Shown here: one piece after another, positions 36,090 to 44,839 of the stretch | Layout: the number at the start of each line of letters is the position of its first letter | Position numbering within the stretch: the stretch's first letter is position 1 | Assembly (NCBI RefSeq): GCF_013031245.1 | Contig: NZ_WPZL01000014.1 | Location: 36,117 to 100,116, forward strand | Direction of reading: 5' to 3' | Source: Ruegeria lacuscaerulensis | Lineage (GTDB): Bacteria; Pseudomonadota; Alphaproteobacteria; Rhodobacterales; Rhodobacteraceae | Length of the DNA: 64,000 nucleotides | Program-made: the position numbers and the translations under genes | The notes under the pieces: generated by a model | What the model saw: only the letters and a program-made list of their open reading frames with translations | The model's database searches: none | Told to the model about the DNA's origin: nothing

Positions 36090-37268
36090 ATGGCGCAGGC
36101 ACATCAGGGCGCGAGACCCCATTTCTCGCATCCCATTCGTCAGATTGTGATGATGTTAGTCGCAATTGGCTTGGCGGGGCTGGGTGTTTTCATGGCCCTG
36201 CCATATGTGATGCCGGTGATTCAGGCCAACCCGTACCTGAACGGCTTTATCATTCTGGTCTTTGTCATCGGTGTTTTCGCCTGTTTTTTTCAGGTGACAC
36301 AGTTGATCGGATCTGTCCGCTGGATCGAAGCGTTTGTGGGTGGCGTTGTCCGCGAAGACGCCCGTACGCCGCAATTGCTGGCGCCGCTGGCCTCATTGCT
36401 GCGCGAGCGAGGCGCGCGATCACAGATCAGTTCCACTTCTACAAGGTCAATTCTGGACTCGGTCGCGGAACGGGTCGAGGAAGAGCGCGAGATTACGCGA
36501 TATATCACTAACGTTTTGATTTATCTTGGTCTTTTGGGTACGTTTTTTGGGCTGGCGACCACTGTTCCGGCCATTGTCGACACGATCCGCAGCCTCAACC
36601 CGCAAGAGGGTGAAGAGGGGCTGGCCGTCTTCAACCGGTTGATGGTCGGGCTTGAATCGCAGTTGCAGGGCATGGGCGTAGCCTTTGGGTCCTCGCTGTT
36701 GGGGCTGGCCGGATCGCTGATTGTCGGCTTGCTGGAGCTTTTCGCGGGTCACGGCCAAAATCGGTTCTACCGTGAGCTTGAGGAATGGCTGTCTTCAATC
36801 ACCCGTGTCGGCTTTGCTGCAGGGGATGAGGGCGGCGCCGAACTTGCGGTGCTGACCCCCGTTCTGGACGCGATGTCCGAACAGATGAACGCTTTGCAGG
36901 ATCTGTTTTCGGCGCAGGAGGCGGATCGCGCAGCTGTTTCGTCGAGGCTCGGCCAGTTGGCTGACTCGATTGGTGAGATGAACCTGAGACAATCGGGGAA
37001 CGAAAATGTAACCGCAGCTTTGGAGCGCGTGGCGCTGGGGCAGGACGCGCTGCTGGATCATATGCGCGAACATGGCGCGGGTGAAGGGATTGATGCCGAA
37101 AGCCGGATGCGCCTGCGTTCGATGGACGTTCAGTTGCTGCGCATCCTCGAAGAAATCTCTGCCGGCCGCCAGGAAAGCATGAGCGAGTTTCGCAAGGATA
37201 TCGAACTGCTCGTCAAGGCCCTGACACTGCCCCGAGGCGCCGTGCGCACCGCTCCGGAAGGAGAGTAA
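36090..37268 (+). CDS. MotA/TolQ/ExbB-like proton channel protein
   Basis: 392 residues. Four membrane helices: about 18-41, 50-70, 139-163 (YITNVLIYLGLLGTFFGLAT) and 195-219 (MGVAFGSSLLGLAGSLIVGL). TM3-TM4 have the MotA/ExbB pattern (LGLLGTFFGL...; G.A..SSLLGL.GS). A 68-residue cytoplasmic loop lies between TM2 and TM3. A 170-residue C-terminal tail with helical, Glu/Gln-rich stretches (MSEQMNALQDLFSAQEADRA) extends beyond usual ExbB. It pairs with the OmpA/MotB-like gene 3 nt downstream. The pair is conserved in Rhodobacterales as far as I know, with no assigned role; it is separate from flagellar and tol genes. Confidence 0.88.
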   Translation: MAQAHQGARPHFSHPIRQIVMMLVAIGLAGLGVFMALPYVMPVIQANPYLNGFIILVFVIGVFACFFQVTQLIGSVRWIEAFVGGVVREDARTPQLLAPLASLLRERGARSQISSTSTRSILDSVAERVEEEREITRYITNVLIYLGLLGTFFGLATTVPAIVDTIRSLNPQEGEEGLAVFNRLMVGLESQLQGMGVAFGSSLLGLAGSLIVGLLELFAGHGQNRFYRELEEWLSSITRVGFAAGDEGGAELAVLTPVLDAMSEQMNALQDLFSAQEADRAAVSSRLGQLADSIGEMNLRQSGNENVTAALERVALGQDALLDHMREHGAGEGIDAESRMRLRSMDVQLLRILEEISAGRQESMSEFRKDIELLVKALTLPRGAVRTAPEGE

Positions 37269-37271
37269 CTT

Positions 37272-38951
37272 ATGGCTCTGTCCCGACGCACAGGTCAGCG
37301 TTTCCAGGGCTCGGTCTGGCCCGGGTTCGTGGATGCGATTACCGGGTTGCTGATGGTGCTGACCTTTGTTCTGACCATCTTCATGGTGGTGCAGTTCGTG
37401 CTGCGCGAAACCATCTCGGGGCAAGAGGACGAACTGACCGCCCTTTCTGACGAAGTGGCCGCACTGGCCGGGGCGCTGGGTCTGGAAGAGCGGGAGAACA
37501 GCCGGCTGCAGGCGCGTCTGGGCGTATTGAACTCGACGTTGACGCAGGTTGAGACCGAACTGGTTCAGGCGCAGATTCAGCTGACTGATTTCGAGGCTCA
37601 GGTTGCGGCCCTACTGCTGGATCAGGAGCGCGCCCAGGGGGCGATTGAAACACTGGAATCGCAGCGGGAAGAGTTATTGAGCGAACAGGACGCGCTGAAT
37701 CTGGCCCTTGCGCAAAGCCGTGCCGAGGTCGATGAGCAGACCGAGGCCGCGAGGCTGGCCGCCGCCCAACGCGAAGCGCTGGAGGCTCTCGTCGCGGATC
37801 TTGAGCAAAGCGACGCCGCCCAATCTACCCGCATCACCGAGCTTGAGGAACAGCTGAGCGCCGAAGAGGCAGCCAAACTTGCAGAAGCCGCCGCAGCCGA
37901 AAATCTGCGCGACCGGTTGCAGAATGCCGATGCCGAGCTGACAGCCATGACGCTTGCGTTGGAAGCGCAGCGTAAACAGGCCGAGGAAACGCTGACCCTG
38001 CTGGCGGCGGCACAGGCCGCCAAAGCTGAATTGGAACGCCAGTTTGGAGAGTTGAACCCCGAAGAACTAAAAGCCCAGCTTGAGGCTGCATTGGCCGCTC
38101 AGACGCAGGCTCAGGCTGAGGCGAAGGCTCAAAGGTCGCTGGCCGAGGAACGCGCTGCCCTGTTGGCGGTGGCGCGCGATACTCTCTCTGGCGAAAAAGC
38201 GATTTCCGAGAAAGCGCAGCGTGAAACCGCTTTGCTGAACCAGCAGATGGCGGCGCTGCGCGAGCAACTGGGTGGGTTACAGGCATTGCTGGACGACTAC
38301 GAGGAACGCAACGCCGCCGCCGATATTCGCATTCAGACGCTGGGACAGGATCTGAACGCGGCACTGGCCCGCGCTGCCTCCGAAGAACGGCGCCGCCGCC
38401 TGCTGGAAGAGGCCGAACGCGTCCGTCTGGAAGCTGAAGCCGAGGCACTGTCTGGCCGGAACGAGGAACTGGCAGCACAGGCGGAGGATTTGCAACGCTA
38501 TCGGTCCGAGTTCTTTGGCCGGTTGCGGGATGTGCTGGGCGATCAGGAGGGCGTTCGGATCGAAGGGGACCGGTTCGTGTTTTCTTCGGAAGTTCTGTTC
38601 GACACGGGTTCGGCCGTCCTGTCGTCGGCCGGGCGGCAGGAAGTTGCAAAAGTGGCCAACATCCTGCGCAGTGTAGCTGCCGAGATTCCTGAAGGTCTGA
38701 ACTGGGTAATCCGGGTCGACGGGCATACCGACAATGTGCCTCTAGCCGGGTCGGGTCGGTACCGCGACAACTGGGAACTTAGTCAGGGGCGGGCCTTGTC
38801 GGTGGTGCGCTATATGGTCGAGGCGCTGGGTATCCCCCCGAACCGGCTGGCCGCCAATGGATTTGGCGAGTTTCAACCCGTCAATCCCGCAGACACGCCG
38901 GAGGCACGCGCGCAGAACCGCCGGATCGAGTTGAAACTGACTGAGCGGTAA
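37272..38951 (+). CDS. MotB-like protein with long coiled coil and OmpA domain
   Basis: 559 residues. One N-terminal membrane helix about 18-44 (PGFVDAITGLLMVLTFVLTI) has Asp21 where MotB/ExbD/TolR carry the proton-conducting Asp. Residues 50 to about 415 are a continuous Ala/Glu/Gln/Leu coiled coil, long enough to cross the periplasm. The C-terminal OmpA/MotB domain follows: SSEVLFDTGSAVLSSAGRQE, RVDGHTDNVPLAGSGRYRDN, WELSQGRALSVVRYMVEALG, and QNRRIELKL, a peptidoglycan-binding signature. It would be the stator-like partner of the upstream channel, coupling proton flow to something at the cell wall. It is convergent with the M23 peptidase gene 3 nt away. Confidence 0.9.
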   Translation: MALSRRTGQRFQGSVWPGFVDAITGLLMVLTFVLTIFMVVQFVLRETISGQEDELTALSDEVAALAGALGLEERENSRLQARLGVLNSTLTQVETELVQAQIQLTDFEAQVAALLLDQERAQGAIETLESQREELLSEQDALNLALAQSRAEVDEQTEAARLAAAQREALEALVADLEQSDAAQSTRITELEEQLSAEEAAKLAEAAAAENLRDRLQNADAELTAMTLALEAQRKQAEETLTLLAAAQAAKAELERQFGELNPEELKAQLEAALAAQTQAQAEAKAQRSLAEERAALLAVARDTLSGEKAISEKAQRETALLNQQMAALREQLGGLQALLDDYEERNAAADIRIQTLGQDLNAALARAASEERRRRLLEEAERVRLEAEAEALSGRNEELAAQAEDLQRYRSEFFGRLRDVLGDQEGVRIEGDRFVFSSEVLFDTGSAVLSSAGRQEVAKVANILRSVAAEIPEGLNWVIRVDGHTDNVPLAGSGRYRDNWELSQGRALSVVRYMVEALGIPPNRLAANGFGEFQPVNPADTPEARAQNRRIELKLTER

Positions 38952-38954
38952 CTG

Positions 38955-39905
38955 TTATTCCACCGTGATGGTGACGGATTTGCGACTGATTGCCTGCCCG
39001 TCGCGGATCATGGTGACGTGGCCCCGATAAGGTCCAACAGGCCAGTTCGGTAGGGTAAGGCGCCGACCTGCAGCGCGATAAACCTGTGCCTGCTGCTTGT
39101 CCAAAACTAGGTCCTCGGTCAGGAACGTCCCTTGGGGGCCAGAGATTTCCAGTCGCAAAATGTCGCCTTTCCGACTGCCGAAGGCGTGGCCAAACAGGAC
39201 AATCGCATCAGCCTTCTGAGTCAGAACGCTTCGCTCTGCCGTTCCGGCCTGAACGTCATCAAATTCCGGCACCACGTCGGAAAACCCCACCGTAAGCAGG
39301 CCACCGGCGACATAGTCGATGGGGGTTTCCCACAGGGTCTGGTTGGGCACCCTGCAATCGTCGTCGCCCTGCGGGGCGAAAGGGTCGATCGGCTGTCCAT
39401 CCTTTCGGACGGAAAGGTGGACATGCGGAAATTGGGTATTGCCGCTGAGCCCGACCTCCCCCAGCGCTGCGCCTGCTTCAACACGTTCACCGGGCGCTAC
39501 TTGGACTGATCCCATCCGCATGTGACAGTATTGCGTTTCCCAGCCGTCCTCATGCGTGATGAGAACCCCGTTGCCGCAATCCTGGCCTGCAGGAAACTGA
39601 TCGGTCCCGCCATCGGTGACGCCATCCCGGATATGAGTGACAACGCCACTTGCGGCGGCCAGAACAGTGACCCGGTTTTCAAGATCGGAAAGGGTCGGCA
39701 GAGCAAAGTCTGTACCCATGTGTCCGTCATAGGCCAGCCCGCCACATCGAAAATCCTGAGCCTTCCCCTGCGCAGAGTTATGGTCTAAATAGTTCTGGAT
39801 ATAGCAGGTTTCACCCAACACACAGTCGATTGGCTGGCGCAAAAGAAAATCGCTCGCCGCCGGGTCGGCAGCGAGCGCAAACAAGACTATTGGAATGGCG
39901 CGCAT
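38955..39905 (-). CDS. M23 family peptidoglycan endopeptidase (LytM type)
   Basis: 316 residues with a signal peptide (MRAIPIVLFALAADPAASD). The LytM fold shows GLAYDGHMGTDFALPTLSDL with the HxxxD zinc ligands and NTQFPHVHLSVRKDGQPIDP with HxH. The C-terminal about 130 residues form an extra beta-rich domain of unknown role. It starts right after the clpA stop (TGAATG), so it is probably cotranscribed with clpA. The substrate is taken to be peptidoglycan cross-links in the periplasm. Confidence 0.9.
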   Translation of the reverse strand: MRAIPIVLFALAADPAASDFLLRQPIDCVLGETCYIQNYLDHNSAQGKAQDFRCGGLAYDGHMGTDFALPTLSDLENRVTVLAAASGVVTHIRDGVTDGGTDQFPAGQDCGNGVLITHEDGWETQYCHMRMGSVQVAPGERVEAGAALGEVGLSGNTQFPHVHLSVRKDGQPIDPFAPQGDDDCRVPNQTLWETPIDYVAGGLLTVGFSDVVPEFDDVQAGTAERSVLTQKADAIVLFGHAFGSRKGDILRLEISGPQGTFLTEDLVLDKQQAQVYRAAGRRLTLPNWPVGPYRGHVTMIRDGQAISRKSVTITVE

Positions 39906-42230
39906 TCAGTCCGCTGTAAGCAACGGAGGTTTGTCCCCCGGGATACGCGGCTGATCCGGTCCGAGAATTTCAAGATCCAACTCACCTTTCTTGACCGAAA
40001 CGCGGACCACACCACCCTTGGCCAGTTTTCCGAACAGCAATTCCTCGGCCAGAGGTTTCTTGATGTGCTCCTGGATGACGCGGCCCAGCGGGCGCGCACC
40101 CATCTTGTCGTCATAGCCTTTGTCCGCCAGCCATTCGGCTGCTTTGGGCGTCAGGTCGATGGTCACGTTGCGATCCAGCAGTTGTGCTTCCAGTTGCAGG
40201 ACGAATTTCTCGACCACTTGCAGGATGACCTCTTTCGGCAGCGGCGCGAAGGAGATCACCGCATCCAGACGGTTGCGGAATTCCGGCGTGAACATGCGCT
40301 CAATCGCGGCGGTATCTTCACCTTCGCGACGATCACGGGCAAAGCCGATGGCGGCCTTGGCCTGTTCCTGCGCGCCCGCGTTCGACGTCATGATCAGCAC
40401 CACGTTGCGGAAATTCACCGTGCGGCCGTTGTGGTCGGTCAGTTCACCGTGGTCCATGACCTGAAGCAGGATATTGAACACATCCGGATGTGCCTTTTCG
40501 ATCTCGTCCAGCAGCAGCACACAATGCGGATGCTGGTCCACGCCATCGGTCAGCAGACCGCCCTGGTCAAACCCGACATAGCCCGGAGGCGCGCCGATCA
40601 GGCGGGAAACCGCGTGCTTCTCCATGTATTCGGACATGTCAAAGCGCAGCAGTTCAACACCCAGCGTATCCGCCAACTGTTTCGCCACCTCGGTCTTACC
40701 CACACCGGTCGGGCCGGCGAACAGGTAGTTGCCGATTGGCTTTTCAGGTTCCCGCAGACCCGCACGCGCCAGCTTGATCGCGCTGGACAGCGCTTCGATG
40801 GCCTCATCCTGACCGAACACCACCCGCTTCAGCGAAGCTTCGAGATCTTTCAGAACTTCGGCATCGTCCTTGGTGACATTCTTGGGAGGGATGCGGGCAA
40901 TCTTGGCGACAACCGCCTCGATTTCCTTCACACCAATGGTTTTGCGGCGTTTGCTTTCCGCGACCAGATGCTGCGCGGCACCGGCCTCATCAATTACATC
41001 GATCGCCTTGTCCGGGAGTTTGCGGTCATTGATATACCGCGCCGACAGCTCCACGGCGGTTTTGATCGCATCCGCCGTGTACTTGATCTCGTGGTGCTTT
41101 TCGAAATAGGGCTTCAGGCCGCGCAGGATTTTCACACTATCCTCGACCGAAGGTTCGTTCACGTCGATCTTCTGGAACCGACGCGACAGGGCGCGGTCCT
41201 TTTCAAAGTGCTGGCGGAATTCCTTATACGTCGTCGAGCCCATGGTGCGCAGCTTGCCGCCCTGCAAGGCAGGTTTCAGCAAGTTTGATGCATCCATCGC
41301 GCCGCCCGAGGTGGCACCGGCACCGATCACGGTGTGGATTTCATCAATGAACAGGACGGCGTCGGGGTGATCTTCCAACTCGGTCACGACCGCCTTCAGC
41401 CGTTCCTCAAAGTCACCTCGGTAACGTGTACCTGCCAGCAGTGCGCCCATGTCCAGCGAATAGATCGTGGTTTCGGACAGCACATCAGGTGCTTCACCGG
41501 CAACGATCTTGTGCGCCAGACCTTCGGCGATAGCGGTTTTGCCCACGCCAGGGTCGCCCACCAACAGCGGGTTGTTCTTGCGGCGGCGGCAGAGCACCTG
41601 GATGCAGCGCTCGACCTCATCGGCGCGGCCAATGAGCGGGTCAACTTCTCCTGCGCGCGACTTAGCGTTCAGATCAATGCAATATTTCCCCAGCGCGCTT
41701 TCTTTTTGTTCGCCTTCACCAGCGTTGGGAGGAACTTCTTCTTCGACCTGATCCGCACCGGATACCGAGCGGTTTTCGCCATAGGCAGGGTCTTTGGCCA
41801 CACCATGCGCGATGAAGTTCACCGCATCGTAACGGGTCATGTCCTGTTCCTGCAGGAAATAGGCCGCGTTGCTTTCGCGTTCGGCGAATATGGCGACCAG
41901 AACGTTGGCCCCGGTTACTTCGGTTCGGCCCGAGCTTTGTACGTGAATGGCCGCGCGTTGAATCACGCGTTGGAAAGCGGCCGTCGGTACGGCCTCGGAC
42001 CCGTCGATATCGGTGACAAGGTTCGAAAGATCTTCATCAATGAATTCGACCAGAGTGCCGCGCAATTCGTCCAGATCGACACTGCACGCTTTCATGACGC
42101 GGATGGCGTCGGGTTCCTCCAGCAACGCCAGCAGCAGATGCTCCAGCGTTGCGAATTCATGCCGCCGTTCATTCGCCGCCGCCAGGGCCGCGTGAATGGC
42201 TTGTTCTAATGTGCTCGAGAATGAAGGCAC
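39906..42230 (-). CDS. clpA: ATP-dependent Clp protease ATP-binding subunit ClpA
   Basis: 774 residues from GTG 42230 (PSFSSTLEQAIHAALAAANE), with SD gaggag 8 nt upstream; a longer frame to 42338 is not conserved. Clp N-domain repeat, then D1 with GDPGVGKTAIAEG and Walker B AVLFIDEIHTVIGAG, then D2 with GPTGVGKTEVAKQ and CVLLLDEIEKAHPDVFNILL. The lack of a long middle domain separates it from ClpB. It unfolds substrates for ClpP. clpS, which often precedes clpA in alphaproteobacteria, is not here: the 173-nt gap to gloB holds no such gene. Confidence 0.95.
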   Translation of the reverse strand: MPSFSSTLEQAIHAALAAANERRHEFATLEHLLLALLEEPDAIRVMKACSVDLDELRGTLVEFIDEDLSNLVTDIDGSEAVPTAAFQRVIQRAAIHVQSSGRTEVTGANVLVAIFAERESNAAYFLQEQDMTRYDAVNFIAHGVAKDPAYGENRSVSGADQVEEEVPPNAGEGEQKESALGKYCIDLNAKSRAGEVDPLIGRADEVERCIQVLCRRRKNNPLLVGDPGVGKTAIAEGLAHKIVAGEAPDVLSETTIYSLDMGALLAGTRYRGDFEERLKAVVTELEDHPDAVLFIDEIHTVIGAGATSGGAMDASNLLKPALQGGKLRTMGSTTYKEFRQHFEKDRALSRRFQKIDVNEPSVEDSVKILRGLKPYFEKHHEIKYTADAIKTAVELSARYINDRKLPDKAIDVIDEAGAAQHLVAESKRRKTIGVKEIEAVVAKIARIPPKNVTKDDAEVLKDLEASLKRVVFGQDEAIEALSSAIKLARAGLREPEKPIGNYLFAGPTGVGKTEVAKQLADTLGVELLRFDMSEYMEKHAVSRLIGAPPGYVGFDQGGLLTDGVDQHPHCVLLLDEIEKAHPDVFNILLQVMDHGELTDHNGRTVNFRNVVLIMTSNAGAQEQAKAAIGFARDRREGEDTAAIERMFTPEFRNRLDAVISFAPLPKEVILQVVEKFVLQLEAQLLDRNVTIDLTPKAAEWLADKGYDDKMGARPLGRVIQEHIKKPLAEELLFGKLAKGGVVRVSVKKGELDLEILGPDQPRIPGDKPPLLTAD

Positions 42231-42358
42231 GCGGGTGCTCCTCTGTCTTGGGTCGAAGGGGGGGCAGGCTTCGGCCGGAACCCCATCCAACCATGTCCTC
42301 ATACTATTAGAGTTTGGTTGATCGTGGCGCGGCTTCAAGGGTTTTCTTTCACTTGACA

Positions 42359-42375
42359 GTCACATTTCCTGTGAC
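42359..42375. promoter_or_regulatory. inverted repeat upstream of clpA
   Basis: GTCACA-TTTCC-TGTGAC, a perfect 6-bp inverted repeat with 5-nt spacer, 129 nt before clpA. It is the reverse orientation of a CRP site. It could be an operator or a weak hairpin after gloB. Confidence 0.3.
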
Positions 42376-42403
42376 CGTGGCCGTGAAGAGCGTGAAATAG
42401 GCA

Positions 42404-43171
42404 CTAGAAACGGTCTTTTCTAGCCCTTATTTCCGCAAAAACCGCTACGGGGTCAGCATTCTCCATGCCCAAATGGGCCTGAATCACGGGGTCAGTCGCG
42501 CGCAGAAACGGGTTTGTGGCCTTTTCCAACGCCAGAGTCGACGGAACCGTGGGCTCTCCGGCGGCCCGAGCGCGATCGATATCGGCCGCACGCTGCTGCA
42601 GCGCGGCGTTGTTCGGATCGACCGTTACAGCGAATTTGGCATTGGATTGTGTGTATTCGTGACCAGAACACACGATTGTTTCGTCGGGAAGGGCGGCCAG
42701 TTTGCTAAGAGAGGCCCACATTTGTGGTGCCGTGCCTTCGAACAGGCGGCCACATCCCAAGGCCATCAGACTGTCTGCTGTGAACACAACCGCGCTTTTC
42801 GGCATGTAGAAAGCGATATGTCCAACGGTATGGCCAGAGACATCCAAGACCTGAACCGGCTCGCCGCCGATTTCGAAGGTGTCGCCTTCGCTCACCTGTT
42901 GATCCAGTGGCGGAAGGCGGTGCGCGTCGGCAGCCGCACCAATAACCTTGGCCGGGTGTCTTTCGAGAATGCCGGCCAGCCCATCCACATGATCCCAATG
43001 ATGATGAGTCAACAGGACGTGGGACAGTGTCCAGCCGCGGGCCTCCAGTTCGGCCAGAATCGGACCGGGTTCGGGCGCATCGATCAGCGCCGTCTGACCA
43101 CTGGCGGCATCATGCGCCAAAAAAGCGTAGTTATCGCTGAGACATGGAACGGTTACGATCTCAAGAGGCAT
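42404..43171 (-). CDS. gloB: hydroxyacylglutathione hydrolase (glyoxalase II)
   Basis: 255 residues from ATG 43171 ([20 protein letters not shown]), aaaggg upstream; an ATG 18 nt earlier is also possible. Metallo-beta-lactamase motif [16 protein letters not shown] (THxHxDH). [17 protein letters not shown] holds the next His, [19 protein letters not shown] the bridging Asp, and [20 protein letters not shown] the C-terminal signature. It splits S-lactoylglutathione into lactate and glutathione. Divergent from the methyltransferase gene 61 nt away, a common roseobacter pairing. Confidence 0.95.
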   Translation of the reverse strand: MPLEIVTVPCLSDNYAFLAHDAASGQTALIDAPEPGPILAELEARGWTLSHVLLTHHHWDHVDGLAGILERHPAKVIGAAADAHRLPPLDQQVSEGDTFEIGGEPVQVLDVSGHTVGHIAFYMPKSAVVFTADSLMALGCGRLFEGTAPQMWASLSKLAALPDETIVCSGHEYTQSNAKFAVTVDPNNAALQQRAADIDRARAAGEPTVPSTLALEKATNPFLRATDPVIQAHLGMENADPVAVFAEIRARKDRF

Positions 43172-43232
43172 GGCCTTTTGCCCTTTCATTGCTAGACTGC
43201 GCTCAGCTAAGCCGATTGACCGGGTGTCCGCA

Positions 43233-43967
43233 ATGCATCTTGATGTGCAGGATCTTAGAAATTTCTACTACCGCAGCACGTTGGGGCGAGCGGCGCAGGC
43301 CGCGATACGCGGGCGGTTGATCGATTTGTGGCCCGAAGCCAAAGGTCAAACGGTGGCTGGTTTCGGTTTTGCAGTGCCTCTGCTGCGGCCCTATCTGGCT
43401 GATGCTCGGCGGGTGATCGGCCTGATGCCAGGGCCACAAGGCGTGATGCCGTGGCCTGCCGGGATGCCCAATGTCTCGGTCCTGACGGAAGAGACGATGT
43501 GGCCAGTTGAAACGGGCCATGTGGACAAGCTGGTCGTGATGCATGGGTTGGAAACGTCGAGCCGCCCCAGCGAGTTGCTGGACGAATGCTGGCGGGTGCT
43601 TGGTCCCGGTGGTCGTGCGCTGTTTGTCGTCCCGAACCGTACCGGGTTGTGGTCGCGCTCAGACCGGACGCCGTTCGGGTTCGGGCGGCCATATTCGGCG
43701 TCACAATTGGAAAGCCAGCTCAAGGCGCATCACTTCATTCCAGAAAAGCACTGCTCAGCCCTGTATCTGCCGCCGTCCTTCCGGCGGTTCTGGTTAAAAT
43801 CAGGCAACCTGATTGAGAAAACGGGGCAGCGCTTGCCAACGATTATGGCGGGGGGCGTGTTGATGGTCGAGGTGACGAAACATATCCGCCCACCCAGCGG
43901 CAACGTTACAAAGGACGCTGAGCGCCGTCCGATCAAAGCATTGGATGGTCTTTTAAAGCCTGCCTAA
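43233..43967 (+). CDS. class I SAM-dependent methyltransferase
   Basis: 244 residues from ATG 43233 ([20 protein letters not shown]). A divergent SAM-binding region [20 protein letters not shown] replaces the usual GxGx[21 protein letters not shown] and [20 protein letters not shown] correspond to motifs post-I to III of methyltransferase type 11. The substrate is unknown. The position opposite gloB is conserved in related genomes to my knowledge. The weak motif I means SAM binding is inferred from the fold. Confidence 0.8.
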   Translation: MHLDVQDLRNFYYRSTLGRAAQAAIRGRLIDLWPEAKGQTVAGFGFAVPLLRPYLADARRVIGLMPGPQGVMPWPAGMPNVSVLTEETMWPVETGHVDKLVVMHGLETSSRPSELLDECWRVLGPGGRALFVVPNRTGLWSRSDRTPFGFGRPYSASQLESQLKAHHFIPEKHCSALYLPPSFRRFWLKSGNLIEKTGQRLPTIMAGGVLMVEVTKHIRPPSGNVTKDAERRPIKALDGLLKPA

Positions 43968-44278
43968 TGGCATCACGCTGTTTACCCGCGTGAAACCGTG
44001 AAAATTGAGGGAAATAGGTCACAGGAATCGTAAAAACCTACACTTTCGTAACATTTTTCAATCGGTCTGCCCGGCTCAAAGGGTCGCACTTCGTGTAAGT
44101 TATTGAATTCAAAAGATTTGTGGATAACCTCGTAATAACTATACTATATTGCGAGGTTGGTTCACCTCTGCTACATCCCCGGTGATTTTGATCCCCGCCC
44201 TTTATGGACGGGGTTTCCTCACGCCCCGGGTAGCGGCCGCTACACACATTCGGGGCCTCAAATATCGGAAGGGTGGAC
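43968..44278 (+). promoter_or_regulatory. atp operon upstream region
   Basis: 311 nt. A promoter-like TTGTGG (44118-44123), 16 nt, TATACT (44140-44145) lies about 135 nt before atpH. AACCTCG (44126-44132) and CGAGGTT (44152-44158) flank the -10 as an inverted repeat. The leader has a CCCCG-CCCTTTATGGA-CGGGG hairpin at about 44190-44215 and a GC-rich stretch to 44260. Confidence 0.5.
44119..44127 (-). promoter_or_regulatory. perfect DnaA-box 9-mer in the atp promoter
   Basis: TGTGGATAA on the plus strand is TTATCCACA on the minus strand. It overlaps the predicted -35 and spacer of the atp operon promoter. Chance occurrence is not excluded. Confidence 0.35.
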
Positions 44279-44839
44279 GTGTCCGAACCAGCTTCGATTT
44301 CCACTGGCATTGCCGAGCGCTATGCCACAGCGATCTTTGAGATCGCCAAAGAGAATAATGACCTTGCAGGTCTGGAAACCGGGATCAATGATCTGGCAGC
44401 AGCTTTGGCCGAAAGCGCCGATTTGCGCGACCTGATCGCATCGCCGCTGATTTCGCGCTCCGAGCAGGAAGCCGCGATTACCGCGATTGCCGACAAGATG
44501 GGTCTGCATACCATCCTGCGCAACACGCTGGGTTTGATGGCAGAGAAACGCCGCCTGTTTGTTATCCCGCAACTGGTGCAGGTTCTGCGCGACATGCTGG
44601 CAGACGAGCGCGGCGAAGTGACCGCCGATGTCGCATCCGCCAAGGCGCTGACCAAAACCCAAATGGACAAACTGTCCAAGACGCTGTCCGAGCGTGTGGG
44701 CAAGACCGTGACAATCAATGCGACCGTTGATGAAAGCCTCATCGGCGGTCTTGTCGTTAAAGTGGGCTCGAAGATGATCGACAGCTCGATCCGTTCGAAG
44801 CTCAACTCCCTACAGAATGCAATGAAAGAGGTCGGATAA
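44279..44839 (+). CDS. atpH: F1 ATP synthase delta subunit
   Basis: 186 residues from GTG 44279 (SEPASISTGIAERYATAIFE). SD ggaagg (44267-44272) has the right 6-nt spacing for this GTG and would overlap the alternative GTG at 44273. The C-terminal LVVKVGSKMIDSSIRSKLNS is the delta-subunit signature (GG....G....D.S....L..L). It joins F1 to the b-subunit stalk. atpA begins right after the stop, opening the operon atpHAGDC. Confidence 0.95.
   Translation: MSEPASISTGIAERYATAIFEIAKENNDLAGLETGINDLAAALAESADLRDLIASPLISRSEQEAAITAIADKMGLHTILRNTLGLMAEKRRLFVIPQLVQVLRDMLADERGEVTADVASAKALTKTQMDKLSKTLSERVGKTVTINATVDESLIGGLVVKVGSKMIDSSIRSKLNSLQNAMKEVG

Noticed and set aside
36090..38951. Zorya anti-phage system (ZorA/ZorB)
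   Set aside because: The pair resembles ZorAB in layout, but no ZorC, ZorD or ZorE and no other defence genes lie nearby.
42404..42423. CTAGAAA/TTTCTAG inverted repeat at the gloB stop
   Set aside because: AT-rich, overlaps codons, and lacks a T-run; not convincing as a terminator or operator.
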